From Nissolia schottii (lineage: Eukaryota; Streptophyta; Magnoliopsida; Fabales; Fabaceae), in contig QANU01010622.1 of NCBI GenBank assembly GCA_003254905.1, positions 639,490 through 703,489 of the forward strand: a stretch of 64,000 nucleotides of DNA, given 5' to 3'. Position 1 is the first letter of the stretch; every line of letters starts with the position of its first letter. The translations under genes were made by a program, and so were the position numbers. The notes under the pieces were generated by a model. The model ran no database searches, had not been told where the DNA came from, and was given only the letters and a program-made list of their open reading frames with translations. Below, piece after piece: positions 25,701 through 34,250 of the stretch.

Positions 25701-28700
25701 GTATAATATAATTAATAGGAAAACCTTGACTTGGATCCATCTTACAAAGCGATGGGGTAATTAATGGGGATGTGAATGTCACACAGGATATAAGCTGGGT
25801 GGATGACATAGTTCTACACTTTGGGCATATTTTTTTTTGTTAAAAAGTGGCTATCAAACTCAAAGGAAATTCTTCCAGACTGCAATTAGGCCAGCTTTGT
25901 TTTATGTTAGTAAATGTTGGGAATAAAATTGCCAGCCAGACCAAAAAAGTGTGGTAAAGATGGAATTCCAAGGGGGATGAGAGTACATACAAGAAAAAAT
26001 AGAAGTTAAATGAATGTTACTAAAGTTGGGTTAAATCTTATTGAAGAAAACAAATGAAACTTGCCTATGGAGTCTCTAGTGGAAATAGGATCAAATGGAA
26101 GATAGCCTGAATTAAAGGTGTAGATGAAGACCTAAGAAAACACTAGGAGAGACCATTAAAAGTATCTTGCTCTAAATGACTAAATTAAAAATTTGGGTGT
26201 CGACAAAGTCCATTGGTTTCAATTTGTCCTATAGCCGACTCAATTTTGTGGGATAACAATTTTAATTGTTTTGCAGATTCGAGATTTCAGGACAGACTGG
26301 GATCTACAAGTGAACCAACCCATAGCTGGAAACTATTACCCAGTACGTTTCATTTAAATAAGATTGATAATCCATACATTGATTTTGTTATATTCAATTC
26401 TGGTACATTCTTCTGAATTAGGATTTTGTAGATTATCTGCTTCAAGATTTTTCTGTTGATCAAATGAATTTTCTTTTCATGGTAGATTTTATTCTTTTCA
26501 CTTTCTTATTTGAATGTCAAATAGGAATGGCAAAGGGGTCAGCCTGCATCTAGCTTGCATATAAATGGGGTAGGGCGGACCAATTTTTTATGCAGGTCCA
26601 AAATTCATGTTTGCCCAGCATTTTATTAATCCCGCGAGCCCACAAACTAGAACAAAAAATTTACAAAAAGAAAATTTAACAATGTAAATTAAAAAAAATA
26701 CAAACTACACCAAAAAAAAAAAATACACATATAATAACATAAAATAACTTCAAATTCGTAGTTCCATAATGTAAACAAATAAACCAATGCTCCCACCAAC
26801 AATCCAACACAAAATTGTCGATGGAATTGATTGGTGAAAATATTCTGGCAGAATATTAGCATAATATCTGGCCATTACTGAAAATATATTGGCAGAATAT
26901 CAGTAGAATATCTGCCCATTCAAATTTGCAAAAACTGTGGGATACTGCGATAATTTTGTAATTATGTAATTATCTCCTTGATTAGGATAGCTCAGCTGTA
27001 GGTTGGCATTTATAGCACTTTAATTAGCTATTAGGACAAAAAAATCAGTTTTTAATAACTATAAATTTCAGAATTCTTCAGGTGGAGAAAACAGTTTTTA
27101 CCCACAAATTTTCAGAGTCCAACATGGTATCAGTATTGGTTTTGATCTTATCCTAGCCATATCTTAGTCTGAGTTTCCTAGCCCCTTGTTTCAAGTCTGT
27201 CTCATTCCTAGCCATATTCTTGTACCTTGTGTTTTTCTCCAGACTTAGTTCCTCGGCCTCATGTATACTGAGAAGTATGACGTATTATTGGTTCGCCTTA
27301 ATGGCAAGAACTATTCTGCTTGGGCATTCCAGTTCCAGATATTTGCGAAGGGGAAGGATCTTTGGGGTCATGTTGATGGTAGCAGTCCTGTTCCTTACAA
27401 AGAGAAGTCAAAGACGCTTAAGTCATGGCATGGATCATAAGCTCTGTTGATCCCAATATTGTCCTCAATCCTTGTCCATTCACCACTGCAGCAAAGATGT
27501 GGGATACCTGAAGAAAATATATAGCCAGAACAACAACGCTTGTAGGTTTCAACTAGAACATGAAATCGCTTTTTTTCAACAGGAGTCTCTCCATTTCTGA
27601 ATTCTATTCTCAATTCTTCCCGTGGCTTATTCTTCCCTGCTGGTTCCTCACTGCAACTCCAAGCATACAGCAATGCAGATTGGGCTGGCTGTTGAGACAC
27701 AAGGAAATCTACTACTGACTGGTGTATGTTTCTAGGTGATGCTCCAATTTCATGGAAATGCAAGAAACAAGACTCGGTCTCTAAGTCATCCACAGAAGCA
27801 GAATATCGTTCCATGTCTGCAGCATGCTTTGAGATTATTTGGTTGTGTTGTGTTCTTTCAAAACTTGGTTTCTCACAAGCACAACCAACTCCACTCCATG
27901 CTGACAGCACAAGTTCCATCCAAATTGCAGCAAATCCTGTTTACCATGAACGAATGAAGCACATAGAGGTTGATTGCCGCTCAATTCGTGAAGCCTATGA
28001 CAGTCGTGTTATCACGCTACCTCATGTCTCCACGTCCGTTCAAATCGCTGACATCTTCACCAAATCCTTGCCATGCCAACACCATAATTTTCTGGTTAGC
28101 AAATTGATGCTTGTAGATTTACCAGCATCAATTTGAGGGCGGATGTCAATGGAATTGATTGGTGAAAATATTCTGGTTGAATATTAGCATAAGATCTGAC
28201 CATTACTAAAAATATTTTGGCAGAATATCTGCCCATTCAAATATGGAAATACTATGGGATTGTACTGCTGTAATTTTGTAATTATGTAAGTATCTCCTCG
28301 ATTAGGATAGCTCAGCTGTAGGTTACCATTTATAGCACTTTAATTAGCTATTGTTTAGGACCAAAAATCAGTTTGTAATTACTCTATAAATTTCGGACTT
28401 CTCCAGGTGGAGAAAATAGTTTTTACCCACAAATTTTCAGAGTCTAACAAAAATTTAGTTCAATACAAAATAAACAATCCAAAACAAAATAAACCATTTG
28501 CACAAAGCTAAAATAAATCATGTCTACAAAGCCAAAATAAAATAAACCATGTCTACAAAGTCAAAATAAAGTCTCCTTCAAATAAACCATGACCCGTTTT
28601 TTTAATTTTGGTCAGCCCAATCTAATTTTTTTTCCCATTTTATTTTATTTTTTAAAAAAAAGTTTAACCTCAGCCCATGAGCCAACCCGCCCCCACTTCA

Positions 28701-31053
28701 ACCTACGTAAGCCCGCGAGTTAAACAGCTCATCCCGCATGGGCTGAAAAACTTAAACGGTCTCAAATCTTGTTTTCGCCCCGCAAAAAATGGTGGCCGGC
28801 CCACCTTGCCCCTGCGGGCCAAGCCCATTTTTCCATCTCTAATGTCAATTTTTGAGCTCAGTGTTTGACTTGCCACACAAACCAAGTTTTTGGTATTTGT
28901 AGTTAAGCCTATTGGCATGTCTCAAATAGATATGCCGTTTCTGTTATATTTTGGTCTGTCTTCACCTTCCTAAAATGGATATTAACAAATATATTTGCTT
29001 CACACCATTCTTTCAGGTTAATTTAGGAATATATGTGCAAGATAGCAGTATGGAACTCTCAGTGTTGGTTGACCGCTCAGTTGGGGGCTCCAGCTTGGTA
29101 GATGGTCAAGTAGAGCTGATGCTACACAGGTTGGTTATATTTCTCGTGCATCTCCATTGACGTCAAGTTCTAATTGCTATTGCAGCTTATAATTTAGAAT
29201 ATAGATATTGAATAATGACTGCGGTTTCTTTGTTCTTCAATTTCCGTTTATATTTTTCTAGGAGGCTGCTTCATGATGATGCAAGAGGTGTTGGTGAGAC
29301 GCTCAACGAAACAGTTTGCACTGCTGATAAATGTGAAGGTTTAACTGTTAAGTATATCTTACTGCAAACCCATTTACAAATAGTGATTATTTCATTCCTA
29401 CTTGAGGACACACCTGCACTCACAAAAAGCTGTCTTGCTGAGTGCAATTATACCTTTTCTATCCCAAAAAAAAGGAAAAATTGTACCTTCTCTCTGTTTT
29501 ATTTATTTATTTATTTATTTTTGGGTAAAATTGATATGCTCAAACAGAGCATTATAAATCCTGAAGTGTCTGCAGGATACATTAAAGATACTATAGGAAG
29601 AAAAACAAATTTGCAGCTATCAACTTACTTACCTCTTACTATTGCTCGTGTGAATGTGATACTTCCAGATTCGTGGAAAACTGTATCTTAGAATTGACCA
29701 TAAAGGTGAAGGTGCGAAATGGCGTCGAACAGTTGGCCAGGAGTTATATTCACCATTGTTGTTGGCCTTCACAGAACAGGTAAAGTGAAGGGGCATTAAT
29801 AAAAAATGTATGAGAAGTAAACCTTTCATCACAACTGTTTTCCACTATTCATGCAGGATGGGGATAACTGGTTAAATTTCCAACCGTCAACATTTTCTGG
29901 CATTGATTCTCCCTACAGTTTACCAAACAATACTGCTCTTTTATCCCTCGAGGTATGCAAGGGAGTGTCATAGGGGGGCATTTAGAAATAAAATAGAAAA
30001 TGGGAACTTTAAGATGCCTTCTAGTTTATTATGCCTCATCTTTTCTCAGATGTGTTTTACTCTTTGAATGAACTTTTGCAGGAAGTTGACAATGGGAAAG
30101 TACTCCTAAGATTGGCTCATCTTTATGAGGTTTTAATTATTTCACTGATTTTCTGATAATAATCTTTGATTCTCTCTTAAAGAGTTGAATTGCTCTTACA
30201 AAGTAATCTGCCAAGGATTGCTTTTGCAAATCACTGTGTAGGTTGGAATGATTTTTTGCAGTGACCTCTTTAGCTTGCATTTACCTATGGCGCATAATCA
30301 CAAATGCGAACATGCATGCATTCCTATCAAAGTAATGGAAATATACAATATATTTATATGTTTAACTGTTTGTTAGAGATCAATGAGAGGTTGTCCATGT
30401 GAAAAGAAGAATTAGGACTAATTGGATGTCAAAATTTTTTTAAGACTTAACTGATCTGAGTGTTTAGGGCCTAAAAGGTTGTATTACCTATGAATGAATT
30501 TTTATTATATTTGTCATGAAACAAGAGGAGTCTGCACATGCACATTTTTTCCATCAGCTTTATCAGCTATCAAATACTTGCTTTCCATTCAGACATCAAA
30601 TATACTATATTTTCCAAATTGATGTTTGGTGGGTATTTACTGCATGTTAAAGATTGGAGAGGACAAAGATTACTCTGATACAACGAGTGTGGAACTGAAA
30701 AAGCTGTTTCCTAACAAGAAGGTAAGATTGATAACTACACCAAGCTACTCTCCCACGTGTCATTTTATAGTTTCCTTCTAACTAGTCGACTTTTTCAGAT
30801 AAGTAGAGTGACAGAGATGAGTTTGTCCGCAAATCAAGAGAGAGCTGAAATGGAAAAGAAGAAGTTGGTCTGGAAGGTAGAAGGCTCTGCTGAAGAACCT
30901 AAGGTGGTGAGGGGAGGACCTGTTGATCCTGAAAAGCTGGTTGTTGAACTTGCTCCAATGGAGATTAGGACATTTTTTATTGACTTTGATCCCCTTCAAG
31001 CAGTTCCTGAGGCAGAAAGTCGTGGCATTGTAACGGAGCACCTGACAGATTAG
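10760..31053 (+). CDS. GH38 lysosomal/vacuolar alpha-mannosidase, copy 1 (29 exons, 1030 aa)
   Basis: Exons: 10760-10966, 11078-11161, 11315-11403, 11614-11788, 12000-12119, 12216-12299, 12377-12448, 14160-14273, 14401-14501, 14794-14887, 15002-15169, 15242-15331, 18352-18417, 18531-18587, 18838-19057, 19183-19322, 19488-19556, 20960-21019, 21120-21191, 21374-21421, 21535-21654, 26277-26342, 29017-29129, 29262-29346, 29669-29779, 29857-29952, 30082-30129, 30653-30721, 30799-31053. All joins keep frame. Residues 1-22 form a hydrophobic signal peptide. HSHDDVGW (46-53) supplies zinc ligands His48 and Asp50, [10 protein letters not shown] supplies the nucleophile Asp170, and [10 protein letters not shown] supplies His411. 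The family hydrolyses terminal alpha-mannose on N-glycans in the vacuole, cell wall or apoplast; Arabidopsis homologues include AT3G26720 and AT5G13980. Length matches the family. Exon 12 is odd: it diverges from copy 2 after LVNQ and seems to end at a GC donor. Introns 7, 12, 17, 21 and 22 hold transposons. Confidence 0.93.
13303..14100 (+). mobile_element. Copia deletion derivative in intron 7 of copy 1
   Basis: The 5' LTR is 13303-13591 (TGTCAATAGG...TTTAACA) and is directly followed by TGGTATCAG, complementary to initiator tRNA-Met. Next comes the start of a copia gag ([18 protein letters not shown]), out of frame in places. The right edge ...ACAATTTTCTGAGTTTGACA resembles the end of the 5' LTR, so only about 20 bases of the 3' LTR remain. 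GTTTG flanks the left end, and AGTTTG follows the right end. Nearly all of pol is missing. It is related to the copia at 26816-28449. Confidence 0.75.
15665..17867 (+). mobile_element. L1-type LINE, 5'-truncated, in intron 12 of copy 1
   Basis: Pieces of a plant L1 ORF2 follow in order with frameshifts and stops. These are [46 protein letters not shown] in another frame, the active-site region [22 protein letters not shown], and a C-terminal zf-RVT region ([11 protein letters not shown]). The 5' part (endonuclease and early RT) is absent, as usual for truncated LINE copies. The 3' end lies near a TTTTATCCAAATTTTTTTT tract. It is in sense orientation to the gene and not functional. Confidence 0.85.
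17870..18205 (+). mobile_element. LTR-like fragment downstream of the LINE
   Basis: The order of signals resembles a short copia LTR: GGTATAAAAGAGGG near 17997 (TATA-like), then about 100 bases, then AATAAAAAATAAA near 18100, then a C/T-rich end. No partner LTR, primer site or target duplication was found, so the edges are approximate. It could instead be host intron sequence. Confidence 0.3.
18146..18165. repeat. (AC)10 microsatellite in intron 12
   Basis: A perfect run of AC dinucleotides in the intron, next to the LTR-like fragment. Confidence 0.9.
19665..20630 (+). mobile_element. L1-type LINE 3' fragment in intron 17 of copy 1
   Basis: The fragment begins at [18 protein letters not shown], a standard block near the end of plant L1 ORF2. 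It continues through a zf-RVT-like region ([27 protein letters not shown]) with stops. The 3' end is CAATTCTTTTATCAATTTTTTTT. The domain match to the LINE in intron 12 is close ([11 protein letters not shown] against [11 protein letters not shown]), so both belong to one family. Sense orientation to the gene; strongly 5'-truncated. Confidence 0.82.
21728..21891 (-). repeat. 3' LTR of the intron-21 copia
   Basis: 164 bp, matching 25213-25376 with scattered substitutions. A purine tract (CTTGAGGGGAAG on the minus strand) abuts it as the polypurine tract. Confidence 0.85.
25213..25376 (-). repeat. 5' LTR of the intron-21 copia
   Basis: 164 bp, the same length as its partner. The tRNA-Met primer site lies immediately inside it at 25200-25212 on the minus strand. 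Confidence 0.85.
25377..25645. mobile_element. Fold-back MITE (about 265 bp) abutting the copia
   Basis: The two halves are near-complete inverted repeats. The left starts GAGTAAACCATCAAAATTG, and the right ends with its reverse complement near 25626-25644. The complementarity runs through ATCATCAAATCCATC and TTAGTCCCT to the centre at about 25520. Such long palindromic units are typical of non-autonomous DNA transposons. The copia has inserted into its first few bases. No transposase is encoded. Confidence 0.75.
25775..26265 (+). mobile_element. RTE-type LINE 3' remnant next to exon 22
   Basis: Decayed pieces of an RTE-clade reverse transcriptase appear in order: [11 protein letters not shown] (a shortened active-site block), [11 protein letters not shown] (compare the RPALLYG-ECW block), and [14 protein letters not shown]. 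The end has the phrase TATAGCCGACTCAATTTTGTGGGATAA, which resembles the common RTE 3' terminus. It ends within about 15 bases of the exon 22 acceptor at 26276. Many stops; not functional. Confidence 0.6.
26816..27124 (+). repeat. 5' LTR of the intron-22 copia
   Basis: 309 bp from TGTCGATGG to TCCAACA, followed at once by the primer-binding site. Confidence 0.9.
28144..28449 (+). repeat. 3' LTR of the intron-22 copia
   Basis: 306 bp from TGTCAATGG to TCTAACA. It aligns along its whole length with the 5' LTR, with substitutions and small indels, including loss of one repeated AGAATAT phrase. Confidence 0.9.
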
Positions 31054-31379
31054 TGTATGCGTTGTCACTTTTGGTTGACGGATTAGGATCCTCTTATGTT
31101 TGTTTTGAACATGGTCGTGTCATTTTAAAAAAGAGATGGACAAAATATTTCAGAACGGTAGACCATTTTTCAAAACTTGTTGGGCACAATTTGATTGTCT
31201 CGTCTTTCTTTCAACATGAAATAGTCACGCTCAAAACAAATATGAGAAGATTTTAATCTGACAGATGATATTCCAACCAAACAAATGTTGTGTTGTAATG
31301 TTCTGATAGAAGATATGTATTCCCACGTAAACTTGTATTTTTGTAATTTGGATGAGACTAAAATACAAGATTTGTACAA

Positions 31380-31385
31380 AATAAA
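31380..31385 (+). terminator. Likely poly(A) signal of alpha-mannosidase copy 1
   Basis: AATAAA 327 bases after the stop codon, in a position typical for a plant 3' untranslated region. Other A-rich near-matches nearby could also serve. Confidence 0.45.
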
Positions 31386-31453
31386 GCTTTGTAGAGGCTG
31401 GGAGTCTTGTGAACTTTGAGATGCGGTCATAGGTTTGTGAAATTATGGTATTT

Positions 31454-31555
31454 ACTTAGTTTATACAACTTGTATAAATTAAGTCACTTACAAACTAATA
31501 CCCAATCATCTTGAAATAGTTAGGACTAAGTTTATAGAACTTGTATAAACTAAGT
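31454..31555. repeat. Two tandem palindromes downstream of copy 1
   Basis: 31454-31484 reads as a 15-base arm ACTTAGTTTATACAA, one spacer base, and its near-perfect inverse. 31525-31555 is a diverged second copy. Each palindrome is followed by TCACTTACAAACTAA, so a unit of about 71 bases has been duplicated. It could form a hairpin in the DNA or in a read-through transcript. Confidence 0.75.
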
Positions 31556-32771
31556 CACTTACAAACTAACACATCAACTTAAAATAGATTTGCATAGTTT
31601 GCTGTGTATACATGAGAATTTCTACTGACATGTTTTTTTCATTGAACTAATTTCAGCCTTTTTGTATAAAAAAACACACATTCACTGTCCCTGAAGCGCA
31701 TTAGCTTCTTTCACAGTATCCGAATGATTGGAATGTGAAACTTTATAAGCAGTAGCACCAAAAGATGATGCTCAACTATTCTATAGAATTAATATCCTAT
31801 GTTATTTAATTTATCTATTTTTTATAAATAAATTCATTAATTTTTGTTATCATTTCATGATTTAATATAACATATTAATGGATTATATGATTTAGTATGA
31901 TAAATTAAATTTTTTTTAATACAATAATTGTAGAGAGGTGTATTATAAACTCAAATGATTCGTAAATTTTTAAATGTTTTATAAGTTAAATCTTTTAATG
32001 ATTTGATTAACAAAATGTTTATTATAATCATATAAAATATAACATAATAACAAAAATTAATGAATTTAGTTGTAAAAATTATTATAATAAATAAATTAGA
32101 CACTATAGGTAGTGAAGAAACCACTATTATTTTATTAGTTCCATGTGTTGCAATAAATTATATTATAGTCATCATTTTGGATAGAAAAAAAGCAATCAAT
32201 TTGCTTGAACGTTACGGTAACTAATTTAAATACATAGGTTTAGTTTCATGTGAATAAAATATAAAACTTCCATTGTCCAAAGTCGTGATTTGTGACTCGG
32301 CAGCAAAAGCAAAAGAAATAATCCTTTTGATGCTACTAAAGAAATTATCCACATCTCACACAAGTCAGATGTCCCACTTTATTTATTTATTTATTTTATT
32401 TTTGTAAAAGGATGTTACTTTAGTATGGCTTTTATCCACTTATCGGCCTCGGAAGATAGTTAAGTATTCAAGAATGCTAATTGAAAATACTTTAATGATG
32501 TCAGGCAGAGAGCTTTTATTTATTTATTTATGGGTTAATTAACTTTTTAGTCCCTGTAATTTGAGAAAGTTTGGTTTTGGTCCATCTGTATAAGTTTTAG
32601 TCCCTGTAAAATTTGAAAATTTGGTTTTAGTCCTTGGGGTGGGGTGAAGGTTGACTGGGCTGACGTGGCGCTGACGCGGCGCGCCACGTGGGATGTCACG
32701 TGGCATAACCCAAAACCCAACCCAAACCCGACCCGACCCGACCCGAAATTAATTAAAAAATTAAAAAAAAA
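31556..32771. other. AT-rich spacer ending in a repeat edge at the assembly gap
   Basis: No exon is recognisable. From about 32533 to 32771 the sequence changes to TTAATTAACTTTTTAGTCCCTG and a second TTTTAGTCCCTGTAAAATTTG. A GC-rich palindromic stretch (CTGACGTGGCGCTGACGC...) and a run of CCGAC repeats follow. This TAGTCCCTG phrase is the edge of a common dispersed plant repeat, probably a non-autonomous DNA element. The gap interrupts it, so its other end is unseen. Confidence 0.5.
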
Positions 32772-33415
32772 NNNNNNNNNNNNNNNNNNNNNNNNNNNNN
32801 NNNNNNNNNNNNNNNNNNNNNNNNNNNNNNNNNNNNNNNNNNNNNNNNNNNNNNNNNNNNNNNNNNNNNNNNNNNNNNNNNNNNNNNNNNNNNNNNNNNN
32901 NNNNNNNNNNNNNNNNNNNNNNNNNNNNNNNNNNNNNNNNNNNNNNNNNNNNNNNNNNNNNNNNNNNNNNNNNNNNNNNNNNNNNNNNNNNNNNNNNNNN
33001 NNNNNNNNNNNNNNNNNNNNNNNNNNNNNNNNNNNNNNNNNNNNNNNNNNNNNNNNNNNNNNNNNNNNNNNNNNNNNNNNNNNNNNNNNNNNNNNNNNNN
33101 NNNNNNNNNNNNNNNNNNNNNNNNNNNNNNNNNNNNNNNNNNNNNNNNNNNNNNNNNNNNNNNNNNNNNNNNNNNNNNNNNNNNNNNNNNNNNNNNNNNN
33201 NNNNNNNNNNNNNNNNNNNNNNNNNNNNNNNNNNNNNNNNNNNNNNNNNNNNNNNNNNNNNNNNNNNNNNNNNNNNNNNNNNNNNNNNNNNNNNNNNNNN
33301 NNNNNNNNNNNNNNNNNNNNNNNNNNNNNNNNNNNNNNNNNNNNNNNNNNNNNNNNNNNNNNNNNNNNNNNNNNNNNNNNNNNNNNNNNNNNNNNNNNNN
33401 NNNNNNNNNNNNNNN
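32772..33415. other. Assembly gap (644 N)
   Basis: A run of N between an A tract and a T tract. The missing exons 1 and 2 of alpha-mannosidase copy 2 would be expected here or in sequence lost with the gap. The length may be an estimate. Confidence 1.
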
Positions 33416-34250
33416 TTTTTGGCAAGGATGCAGTAAAAATAAGAAAATCTTGTTTGATGTCTTTCATTTACTGATTTCACTATTTCATTAACAAAATCTT
33501 AAAACAGGAATTCATTGAAAATAGGGAATGGAAACAAAAACCATACAGGAATTCATTGGTTTTTTTTAGGGTTTAATGTTGTGATGCTCCAAGATTCAAT
33601 TTTCCTTGCATCTCCCTTTCCACTCTGGTTACAATCTGGCAAAACATTTTGTTTCCTTTAAAGTTTTAAGTACCTTTCCTTACTTTCTTTTTAATATTCC
33701 AAGTGCAGTGTTTATATCCCTGCTCCCAACAGCTAAATGTAGCTACCCGAGCAAGTTTATTGATCGCCAATGCAAATGTTGATGAATAGGAATATCAAGA
33801 AACTGAGAAAATCTTACAGAACCATGGAATTGCAACTCTTTGGAACTGTCCCACCACTCTGTCTTATTTATGATTGGTCCAAATTTGGGATCCTTTTGAA
33901 AATGTGTATATTTTAGTGCTTGTTTGGAAGTTAAATGAGAATTGCTCTTACTTCAACATGTACTGCAGTGTGATTGGCTAGCTAATGGTCTTATGAAATT
34001 GGTAGATAGTTATTTCAGGAAAATTTGAGGAGTTGTCAACCTTGAATGTTTAAATTTCATTTATCTCAGTTTCTTCTTTGTGCTGTGAAGTTATACTTGT
34101 CACATGACTCACATTTCCCGTTATGTGTTCTTTCATTCTATGCCATTGTTTTAATACTTGAGCATCACATGTAACCATATGTTCATTTTATTATGTGAAC
34201 CTTCTTTTCAACTTTATCATGAATTACTACTTTCACTTTCTTCAATGCAG

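Larger units (their letters stand above)
26816..28449 (+). mobile_element. Copia deletion derivative with both LTRs and target duplication AAAAT
   Basis: LTRs are 26816-27124 and 28144-28449 (TGTC...AACA). AAAAT flanks both sides (26811-26815, 28450-28454). The primer site TGGTATCAG starts at 27125, and a purine tract (TTGAGGGCGGA) precedes the 3' LTR. Between them, the gag start ([18 protein letters not shown]) is joined after about 300 bases to the RNase H end ([37 protein letters not shown]). The rest of gag, protease, integrase and RT is absent. Confidence 0.92.
26522..28841. mobile_element. hAT-like non-autonomous element with a nested copia (intron 22)
   Basis: The left end starts TAGGAATGGCAAAGGGG, and the right end read inward starts TAGAGATGGAAAAATGGG. 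Both are followed by GGGC/CCCG-rich sequence of the type seen in many plant hAT MITEs. The eight-base flanks ATGTCAAA (26514-26521) and ATGTCAAT (28842-28849) fit an hAT target duplication with one change. Without the copia at 26816-28449 the element is about 690 bp and has no coding sequence. Confidence 0.72.

Noticed and set aside
27395..27919. 174-codon minus-strand open frame
   Set aside because: It is antisense to the copia gag and RNase H pieces, whose plus-strand motifs are clear.
32547..33480. Long open frames of 239-306 codons
   Set aside because: They consist mostly of N from the assembly gap.
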